This document shows positions 1 through 11,132 of a DNA stretch of 11,132 nt, piece after piece (position 1 is the first letter of the stretch; every line of letters starts with the position of its first letter). The notes under the pieces were generated by a model that had not been told where the DNA came from, made no database searches, and worked only from the letters and a program-made list of their open reading frames with translations. The DNA lies in the NCBI GenBank assembly GCA_035761505.1, contig DASTQX010000566.1, forward strand, positions 1-11,132. Direction: 5' to 3'. The translations under genes were made by a program, and so were the position numbers. This stretch comes from JAIVJM01 sp035761505 (GTDB lineage: Bacteria; Acidobacteriota; Blastocatellia; Pyrinomonadales; Pyrinomonadaceae).

Positions 1-256
1 GGTAGGCCGGGTCGAGAGGGACGTAAGCGCCGCCCGCCTTGAGCACGCCGAGCACCGCCACCAGCATGTCGAGCGACCGCTCGAAGCAGATGCCGACGCG
101 CACTTCCGGCCCGACGCCGCGCGTGCGCAGGAAGTGCGCGAGCCGGTTGGCGCGCTCGTTCAGCTCGCCGTAGGAGAGACGCCGCCCGCCGAAGACGGCG
201 GCCACCGCCGAGGGCGTCTCCTCCGCCTTCTGCTCGAACATCCGGTGCAGGCAAGG
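1..256 (-). other. NRPS adenylation domain, N-terminal start only
   Basis: Residues from about 507 show LHRMFEQKAEETP, then core motif A1 as LSYGELNERANRLA (533-546) and A2 as LKAGGAYVPLDPAY (578-591), where the window ends. The ATP-binding core motifs and all specificity-code positions lie downstream, so the amino acid cannot be predicted. Confidence 0.93.
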
Positions 257-1774
257 GAGCGCGTCGTAAGCAGCGGCGGTGTCGTTCCACTCCACGATCT
301 GGCGCTGCCAGTCCGCTTCGCTCAAGAGGGGCAGCGCGGCGATGCGTTCGCCGGGGTCGCGGGTGATGGCGGACAGCAGCGTCCGGAAGTGGCCCGCCAT
401 CTGCGCGACGGTTTCGGCGTCGAAGACATCGGGATTGTATTGCAGTGAAGCTTCGAGCCGCCCTTCGATGTCGGCGACGATGAGCGTCAAGTCGAGCTGA
501 CCGGCCAGCCCGCCCGCGACGCGCCGCTCGAAGTCTAAAGACTCCAACGTCAACTCGCCCAAGTCGAGACGCGCCCGCGCCACGCCGAGGCCGAAGCCGA
601 GCAGCCCGACCTCCTCCGGGAGTTGCGCCTTTTGCAGGATGAACATCGTCTGGAAAATCGGCGCGCGGCTCGAATCTCGCGCCGGTTGCAATTTCTCGAC
701 CAGCAGCGGGAACGGATACTGTTGATGCTCGAAGGCGGCGAGCACGGTCTGCCGCACGCGCGCGAGAAATTCGCCGAAGGTCGGGTTGTCGGCGAGGTTC
801 GCGCGCAGGACGATCTGGTTATCGAAGAAGCCGACGAGCTTGGCGAACTCGGCGCGGTTGCGGCCCGAAGCGACGAGCGACCCGACGAGAATCTCTTCCT
901 GCCCGCTGTAGCGGTGGAGCAGCACTTGCCATGCGGCCAGCAGCGTCATGTAAAGCGTCGCCCCGGCGGTGGTGCTGAGTTCTTTGAGCCGGGCCGCGAC
1001 CGCCGGGTCGAGCGTGAAACGCTCGGCGGCCCCACGGAAGGTCTGCACCGGAGGACGCGGGCGGAAGGTCGGCAGGTTGAGCGCGGGCAGTTCACCCGCG
1101 AGTTGCTCGCGCCAGTAGTTCCAGAGCCTCTCGCCTTCCGCGCCCGCAACCAGTTGCTCCTGCCAGCGCACGTAGTCCGTATATTGGTGCGTCAACGGCG
1201 GGAGTTGCGCCGCGCGTTGGTGCTTCGCCGCCGCGTATGACTCGCGCAGCTCGTGCATGAAATTGACCAGCGACCAGAGGTCGAAGGCGATGTGATGCAC
1301 CGTCATCAACAGGACGTGCTCGCGCGCCGCGCGGGTGTAGAGCTTGAGCCGCATGACCGGCCCGCGTTCGAGGTCGAAAGGGGCGTGCGCCTCTTCCGTG
1401 AGCGCGCGTTTGAGTTGTTCCTCGTCCCACCCCGTCGCGTCTATCACGTCGAGCCCGGCGGGCGCGGCGGCGGCGACCTTCTGCACGGGCTGCCCGTCTT
1501 CGACGGTAAAGGTCGTCCGCAGCAGCGCGTGCCGCCTGAGCAGCGCGTCGAACGCGCGACCGAGCGCCGCCACGTCAACTTCCGACAGGATGCGCGCCGG
1601 GAGCATGATGTTGTAGGCGGCGTTCTGCGGCTCCAACTGGTGGAGGAACCACCACGCGCGCTGCCCGTAGGAGAGGGGCGCGGTGCGTTCCGCCGTGCTC
1701 GCCTTCTGCTGGAGTAACTGCGCGAGCAGAGCGCGCTTGTCTTCGGCTGAGAGGTCTTGGAGGTTGGCAGCCAT
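1..1774 (-). CDS. Non-ribosomal peptide synthetase, N-terminal part (condensation + start of adenylation), 3' end outside window
   Basis: From ATG at 1774 the frame runs 591 codons without a stop to the left edge. Residues 1-30 are a short helical leader (LSAEDKRALLAQLLQQK), 34-480 a condensation domain and about 507-591 the beginning of an adenylation domain. It would activate an amino acid and join the polyketide chain from synthase 2 to its amino group, giving an N-acyl aminoacyl thioester. The leader matches the kind found on NRPSs that receive a chain from a PKS. The start is chosen because it follows the stop of synthase 2 by 5 bp and gives the expected leader before the first condensation motif. 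The amino acid substrate, carrier domain and any later modules or release domain lie beyond the window, so nothing can be said about them. The family call is very secure. Confidence 0.97.
   Translation of the reverse strand, partial: MAANLQDLSAEDKRALLAQLLQQKASTAERTAPLSYGQRAWWFLHQLEPQNAAYNIMLPARILSEVDVAALGRAFDALLRRHALLRTTFTVEDGQPVQKVAAAAPAGLDVIDATGWDEEQLKRALTEEAHAPFDLERGPVMRLKLYTRAAREHVLLMTVHHIAFDLWSLVNFMHELRESYAAAKHQRAAQLPPLTHQYTDYVRWQEQLVAGAEGERLWNYWREQLAGELPALNLPTFRPRPPVQTFRGAAERFTLDPAVAARLKELSTTAGATLYMTLLAAWQVLLHRYSGQEEILVGSLVASGRNRAEFAKLVGFFDNQIVLRANLADNPTFGEFLARVRQTVLAAFEHQQYPFPLLVEKLQPARDSSRAPIFQTMFILQKAQLPEEVGLLGFGLGVARARLDLGELTLESLDFERRVAGGLAGQLDLTLIVADIEGRLEASLQYNPDVFDAETVAQMAGHFRTLLSAITRDPGERIAALPLLSEADWQRQIVEWNDTAAAYDALPCLHRMFEQKAEETPSAVAAVFGGRRLSYGELNERANRLAHFLRTRGVGPEVRVGICFERSLDMLVAVLGVLKAGGAYVPLDPAY
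335..1675 (-). other. NRPS condensation domain at the polyketide-to-peptide switch
   Basis: Core motifs in order: LSYGQRAWWFLHQLEP (34-49), RHALLRTTF (81-89), HHIAFDLWS (160-168, second catalytic His H161 and D165), YWREQL (220-225), VGFFDNQIVLR (314-324), HQQYPFPLLVEKL (350-362) and RDSSRAPIFQ (366-375). The glycine of HHxxxDG is replaced by leucine (L166). The catalytic His and structural Asp are kept, so amide formation is expected. Its place just after a PKS indicates a domain that accepts an acyl donor from an ACP. Confidence 0.93.
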
Positions 1775-1779
1775 CTTCC

Positions 1780-7527
<5,748 letters not shown>

Positions 7528-7530
<3 letters not shown>

Positions 7531-7538
7531 AATGACTA
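7528..7538 (-). promoter_or_regulatory. Coupled stop/start junction between synthase 1 and synthase 2
   Basis: The TAG stop (7538-7536) of synthase 1 and the ATG (7530-7528) of synthase 2 are separated by 5 bases (TCATT on the coding strand). Only a weak Shine-Dalgarno-like GGA lies 9 bases before the ATG, inside the end of the upstream gene. The spacing suggests that ribosomes finishing synthase 1 reinitiate on synthase 2, which would keep the partners in step. This is inferred from spacing only. Confidence 0.6.
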
Positions 7539-10500
7539 TTCCAGCGGAAGTCTCTCGGCGAGGAGCGCCAGCGCCTCTTCGTCCGAGAGCTGTTCGAGAT
7601 TGGTGAGCACCGAATCCACCACCTCGTCGTCGGGCGCGTCCGGTTCCGACAACTCGGCGGGCGGTGCCAGAGAGAGAACGTGCTCGGCCATGTAGTGCGC
7701 CAGCGCCTCGATGTGCGAGTGCTCGAAGAGGGCGCTCAACGGGAAGGGCCGGTCGGTGGCGGTCTGGAGGCTGCGGCAGAGTTCCGCAATCATCAACGAG
7801 TCCATGCCGAGGTCGAAGAAGCCCTGCGCCACGTCGGGCCGCGCCGAGAGCGGGAGCCCCAGCACGCCGCATACTTCGTCCTGAATGTGTGAGACGAGCA
7901 GGCGAAGGCGCTCGCCCGGTAAAGCTTCTGCGAGGCGTCTGACAAGCGCGGGCGCGGTTCCCGCCGTCGTCCCGACCTTCTGGTCGCCGTCCTGCCCTGT
8001 GGTCGCCGCGCGCGCGGCCTCTTCGCCGAGCACTTCACTCAACACCTTGTCGTCACGCAAGCGAGAACCCGGCGCGGCAAACCTCTGCCACTGCACCGGC
8101 AGGACTCCGACCTGCGCGGCCTCCCCGCGCAGCACAGTTTCGAGCACCGACAATCCCTCGTGCGGCGCGAGGCTGTGGAGTCCCTGCCGGGCGAAGTCCT
8201 CGCTCAGCGCCGACGCCATGCCGACCTCGGCCCACGGCCCCCAGTTGACGCTCAGGGCAGGCAGGCCGAGCGCGCGCCGGTGGTGCGCCAGCGCGTCGAG
8301 GAAGGCATTGCCCGCCGCGTAGTGGCCCTGCCCGACACTCCCCAACAGCGACGCGAGGGAAGAGAACAGGACGAAGAAGTCGAGCTTGGCGTCGAGCGTC
8401 AGGCGGTGCAGGTTCCACGCTCCCAGAACCTTCGGGGCGAGCACGCGGGCGAAACGCTCCCGGTCGAGGTTGCCGAGCAGCGCATCGTCGAGCACGCCCG
8501 CGGCATGCACCACGCCCCTGAGCGGCGGCATCTCTCTCCCGGCCTCATCTAAGAGCCGCGCCAGTTCTTCACTCTCCGCCACGTCGGCGGCGACGAGTGA
8601 CACGCGCGCCCCGGCTCGCTCCAACTCGGCCACCGACTCGCGCGCGTCCGCGCCGCCGCCGCTCCTGCTGACGAGCACGAGATGCCGCGCGCCGCGCGCC
8701 ATCATCCAGCGCGCCACCTGCAAGCCGAGTCCGCCCGTCCCGCCGGTGATTAAGTAAGCGCCGTCCGCGCGCAGCGTGAGCGGACTCGCCGGAGAGTCAA
8801 AGGACGCCTGACCGTTGCCCGGCGCGACTTGCTCCGAGGCGCTTCGCCCGGCGGGAGTCTCCGCCGCGCGCCGAAGTCTGGCGACATAAGCCTCCGCGCC
8901 GCGCCACGCCACCTGTCTCTCGTCGGAGGCGGAGAGTAACTCGCGCCGGAGCGCTTCCGCCCGCCGTGCCGGGTCGGCGTGGTCAACGTCAACCAGCGTG
9001 CAGCGCAGCGAAGGCAGTTCCCGCGCGACGACTCGTCCGAGCCCCCAGACGGTCGAATGGGCGATGCTGGCGGGCGCGTCCGCCTCGCCGCCCGGCTGAG
9101 TGTTTCCCGTCGCCAGCCACAGGCGCGCGCCCGTGTCGAAGGCGCGATGGTCGAGTGCCTGCACGAGATGCAGGATGCTCTGGCAGCCGTCGACCTGCGC
9201 TTGCGCGAGAGCTTCGGAAGTCGTCAGCGAGGCGGGCGGCGCGTCCAGACTCCAGAGGTGCAGCACGCCGCGCCAAGAGGTTTGGGCGGTGGTCGAGGCA
9301 TCCGCCAAGAGCCGCTTGAAGTCTTCGGCGTGCGACGGGTCGAGGTGAAATTCGCTGGCGGCTCGTCTCTCATATTGCTCGCCGCGATGAACCATCACGC
9401 AGCTCGCGCCGTCCGCTTCAAGCATCGTCCTGAGCGCGTCGCCGGTTCCGCCCTCGTCGGCGAAAATCAGCCACCTGCCGCGCGCCTCGACACGCCCCTT
9501 CCCGGTGGCCGCCTGCGGCTCCTCCTCGCGCCGCCGCCAGCAGACCTCGTAGAGCCACTGCCGCACCTCTTCGACCGACGTTGGCGGGCGCATGCCCGAA
9601 GCGTCCGTCGCGTGGCCGGCCTCCGGCGACGGCAGCGCGCCCACGCGCCGGAGCCGCACGCCGCCGACTTCCAACAAGACCTTGCCCGACGCGTCGAGGA
9701 GCAACGCGTCCGCCGTCAGCGTCTTGGCTTCCGTGGCGGGCGTCGCCTGCTCCTGCTCGCCGTCCGGACGGAAGAGGGCATGGCACCACACCTCGCCCGC
9801 CGGGATTTGACGAAGGTTTCCGCGCACGCGTTCGGCCTGCACGGGCAGGTAGGTGACGCCCGCCGATTGGACGATGGCCTGCGGCAGTGCGGAGGCGATG
9901 ACTTGGAGGCAGTTATCAATCAGCAACGTGTGTGCGGCGTCGGCGTCGGTGCCGGATGCGGCCTCATCGGCCAGAGTGAGGCGCGCGACGGCCTCTCCGT
10001 CGCGCCGCCACACCTGCCCCACGCCCTGAAAGCAGGGGCCGTATTCCAAGCCGCGCCGCAACATCGAGCGATAGAAATCTTCTCCCGTCACCGACTCGCC
10101 GCAGCGTCCCTTAATCTCGTCCAAGTTCAGACGCCGTGTGACGGCATCGCCTTCATCCGCGCGCGCGCCGAGTTGGCATCCGGCGTGAGGCGTCCACGGA
10201 GTTTGAAGGCTGGCGTCCGTCGCCCTGCTGAACAGTTGGACTTTGGCCTCTCCGCCCGGCTCGCTCGTCAGGACGAGTTGCAGTTTTCGTCCCGCGCCTT
10301 CGCCGAGTTGAAGCGCCCGCTCGAAGCGCACCTGCGCGAGTTCGACACCGCCGACGGCGAACACCTCCGCCGCCGCGTCGAGCGCCATGCGGATGAAGAG
10401 AGCGCCGGGCAGCAGGACGGCTCCGCGCACGCGATGGTCGGCCAGATAAGGCCAACGGCTCGTGTTGATCTCCGGCTCCCAGAAGTAAGCGCCGGGCTGT

Positions 10501-11132
10501 ACAGCCGACGCCATGCCGCGCCCCAGAAGTCCGCGCCGCGTCGCTTCGGGCGCGCTCGCTTCGGGCGTGCTCGCGACGGCGGCACGGCGGCGCACGTTTC
10601 GCGTCTCCTGCTCCTTGAGCCAGAAGCGCGCGCGCCGCCACTGGTAGGAAGGCAGCGCGACGCACCGCCCGTCACCGGCCTGCACGCGCTCCCACGCCAA
10701 CGGCAGCCCCAGCGTGTAGAGCCTTCCGAGTGACTTCAACATCACGCCGCGCTCGTCTTCGTTGCGGCGCAGCGAGGCGAGCGCGACACCTTCGTGCCCG
10801 CGTTGCTGCATGCAATCGCCGACGACGGTCGTCAACACCGGATGCGGGCCGAGTTCGACGAAGGCTTCGTGCCCGCCGTCGAGCAACTCGTTGATCGCCC
10901 GGAAGAAGAGGACAGGCTCCTGCAACTGACGGCTCCAGTAACCCGCGTCGAAGTCGCCGCCGGCGGCGAGACGCCCGCTCAGAGTGGAGTAGATGGGCAG
11001 CGTCGCGGGGCGGGCTTCGATGCCCGCGAGCGACTGGAAAAGCTCAGGGGCGAGCCCCTTCATTTGCGGGCTGTGAAACGCGTAGTTGACGCGCAGGAAC
11101 TGGCAATTCACACCCTGCCGCCGCAGTTCGGC
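7536..11132 (-). CDS. Type I modular polyketide synthase, C-terminal part (AT-DH-KR-ACP), 5' end outside window
   Basis: This is an open frame of 1198 residues ending at TAG (7538-7536) and open through the right edge, so the start is not visible. Domain order in visible residues: C-terminal part of an acyltransferase (1-140), dehydratase (about 200-498), non-catalytic structural KR half (about 526-757), ketoreductase (about 791-1010), acyl carrier protein (about 1072-1150) and a C-terminal tail (1151-1198). A ketosynthase and the AT active-site serine must lie upstream. It would extend a growing acyl chain by two carbons, then reduce and dehydrate it to an enoyl thioester. There is no enoyl reductase, methyltransferase or thioesterase, so the chain must pass to another protein, most simply the synthase encoded next. 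The GTG at 11111 is internal: the upstream codons are in frame and encode normal AT sequence. The family call is very secure; the number of modules in the whole protein is unknown. Confidence 0.97.
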   Translation of the reverse strand, partial: AELRRQGVNCQFLRVNYAFHSPQMKGLAPELFQSLAGIEARPATLPIYSTLSGRLAAGGDFDAGYWSRQLQEPVLFFRAINELLDGGHEAFVELGPHPVLTTVVGDCMQQRGHEGVALASLRRNEDERGVMLKSLGRLYTLGLPLAWERVQAGDGRCVALPSYQWRRARFWLKEQETRNVRRRAAVASTPEASAPEATRRGLLGRGMASAVQPGAYFWEPEINTSRWPYLADHRVRGAVLLPGALFIRMALDAAAEVFAVGGVELAQVRFERALQLGEGAGRKLQLVLTSEPGGEAKVQLFSRATDASLQTPWTPHAGCQLGARADEGDAVTRRLNLDEIKGRCGESVTGEDFYRSMLRRGLEYGPCFQGVGQVWRRDGEAVARLTLADEAASGTDADAAHTLLIDNCLQVIASALPQAIVQSAGVTYLPVQAERVRGNLRQIPAGEVWCHALFRPDGEQEQATPATEAKTLTADALLLDASGKVLLEVGGVRLRRVGALPSPEAGHATDASGMRPPTSVEEVRQWLYEVCWRRREEEPQAATGKGRVEARGRWLIFADEGGTGDALRTMLEADGASCVMVHRGEQYERRAASEFHLDPSHAEDFKRLLADASTTAQTSWRGVLHLWSLDAPPASLTTSEALAQAQVDGCQSILHLVQALDHRAFDTGARLWLATGNTQPGGEADAPASIAHSTVWGLGRVVARELPSLRCTLVDVDHADPARRAEALRRELLSASDERQVAWRGAEAYVARLRRAAETPAGRSASEQVAPGNGQASFDSPASPLTLRADGAYLITGGTGGLGLQVARWMMARGARHLVLVSRSGGGADARESVAELERAGARVSLVAADVAESEELARLLDEAGREMPPLRGVVHAAGVLDDALLGNLDRERFARVLAPKVLGAWNLHRLTLDAKLDFFVLFSSLASLLGSVGQGHYAAGNAFLDALAHHRRALGLPALSVNWGPWAEVGMASALSEDFARQGLHSLAPHEGLSVLETVLRGEAAQVGVLPVQWQRFAAPGSRLRDDKVLSEVLGEEAARAATTGQDGDQKVGTTAGTAPALVRRLAEALPGERLRLLVSHIQDEVCGVLGLPLSARPDVAQGFFDLGMDSLMIAELCRSLQTATDRPFPLSALFEHSHIEALAHYMAEHVLSLAPPAELSEPDAPDDEVVDSVLTNLEQLSDEEALALLAERLPLE
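7683..7919 (-). other. Acyl carrier protein domain of synthase 1
   Basis: FFDLGMDSLM places the phosphopantetheine attachment serine at visible residue 1112 (D-S-L). Helix 1 begins near LPGERLRLLVSHIQDEV. The domain is followed by an acidic linker and the helical tail LTNLEQLSDEEALALLAERL, typical of the C-terminal docking regions of such synthases. It carries the chain until transfer to the next ketosynthase. Confidence 0.94.
8103..8762 (-). other. Ketoreductase domain of synthase 1, B-type
   Basis: The NADPH-binding Rossmann motif TGGTGGLG is at visible residues 796-803. LDD follows HAAGV (881-883), which is the signature of B-type KRs giving a D-3-hydroxy product, normally dehydrated to a trans double bond. 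Catalytic residues are present: K901, the Ser pair at 924-925, Y938 and N942 (HYAAGN). The structural KR half precedes it (WLYEVCW near 526 onward). Active reduction is expected. Confidence 0.9.
9639..10535 (-). other. Dehydratase domain of synthase 1
   Basis: The double-hotdog DH domain shows the catalytic HxxxGxxxxP motif as H233-G237-P242 (ADHRVRGAVLLPG), the YGPCF segment (364-368), and the second catalytic motif D406xxxQ410 within HTLLIDNCLQ. The proline of the usual HPxxLD is replaced by threonine, but His, Asp and Gln are kept, so activity is expected. It would remove water from the 3-hydroxyacyl-ACP to give a 2-enoyl chain. Confidence 0.9.
10713..11132 (-). other. Acyltransferase domain, C-terminal part; malonyl-CoA type predicted
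   Basis: The fragment begins AELRRQG and contains NYAFHSPQM (visible residues 16-24), then the conserved LPIYSTLSG, YWSRQLQEPVLF and ELGPHPVL stretches of AT domains, followed by the post-AT linker (RRNEDERGVMLKSLGRLY). YAFH occupies the place of the HAFH motif that marks malonyl-CoA-specific ATs, as opposed to YASH-like motifs for methylmalonyl-CoA. The catalytic GHSxG serine lies upstream of the window, so activity and specificity are judged only from this half. Confidence 0.85.

Noticed and set aside
335..1675. Starter, heterocyclisation or epimerisation variant of the condensation domain
   Set aside because: The motif is HHxxxD, not the DxxxxD of cyclisation domains. The domain is followed directly by an adenylation domain, and it follows a PKS and not a loading step.
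7531..7872. 114-codon in-frame upstream extension of synthase 2
   Set aside because: It overlaps the ACP and tail coding of synthase 1, and its translation is Arg/Gly-rich noise. The docking helix begins at the ATG at 7530.
8979..10733. 584-codon open frame on the plus strand, opposite synthase 1
   Set aside because: It has the same low-information, Arg/Ala-rich composition and is antisense to conserved DH and KR coding; it is a compositional shadow.
7536..11111. GTG at 11111 as the true start of synthase 1
   Set aside because: It lies in the middle of the AT domain, and the seven codons before it in the window continue normal AT sequence in frame. The gene is simply cut by the window edge.

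Overview
The window is the inside of a hybrid polyketide/non-ribosomal-peptide assembly line. Three large genes lie head to tail on the minus strand and fill all but 10 of the 11,132 bases. Read in the direction of transcription (right to left) they are: (1) 7536-11132, the C-terminal 1198 residues of a cis-AT type I polyketide synthase whose beginning lies beyond the right edge, with visible domains AT(partial)-DH-KR-ACP; (2) 1780-7530, a complete single-module polyketide synthase of 1916 residues, KS-AT-DH-KR-ACP; (3) 1-1774, the first 591 residues of a non-ribosomal peptide synthetase, a complete condensation domain and the start of an adenylation domain, running off the left edge.

The genes are separated by exactly 5 bp at each junction, so they look like one operon with coupled translation. 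There is no promoter, terminator, RNA gene, mobile element or CRISPR array in the window. Each protein ends or begins with short helical segments typical of docking regions, which fits a chain passed from synthase 1 to synthase 2 to the NRPS, in gene order.

All catalytic motifs that can be seen are intact. The acyltransferase motifs predict malonyl-CoA for synthase 1 (YAFH) and methylmalonyl-CoA for synthase 2 (IASH, with DVVQP and GQSMGE). Both modules carry KR and DH but no enoyl reductase. The predicted chain reaching the NRPS is therefore a 2-methyl-2,4-dienoyl thioester, which the condensation domain would join to an amino acid to give an N-dienoyl amide. The amino acid cannot be predicted because the specificity-determining part of the adenylation domain lies outside the window.

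The DNA is strongly G+C-rich, and the enzyme style (myxobacterial/cyanobacterial-like cis-AT modules with N-terminal LSPxKRALLA helices and C-terminal LSxEE..LL tails) suggests a G+C-rich secondary-metabolite producer such as Myxococcota or Acidobacteriota. This is an inference from protein style; the window has no taxonomic marker. The enzymology is a known type. What may be new is the product, plus a few local oddities: a 9-bp tandem repeat that creates a stop codon at the PKS-NRPS junction, and a non-glycine residue in the condensation-domain HHxxxDG motif.
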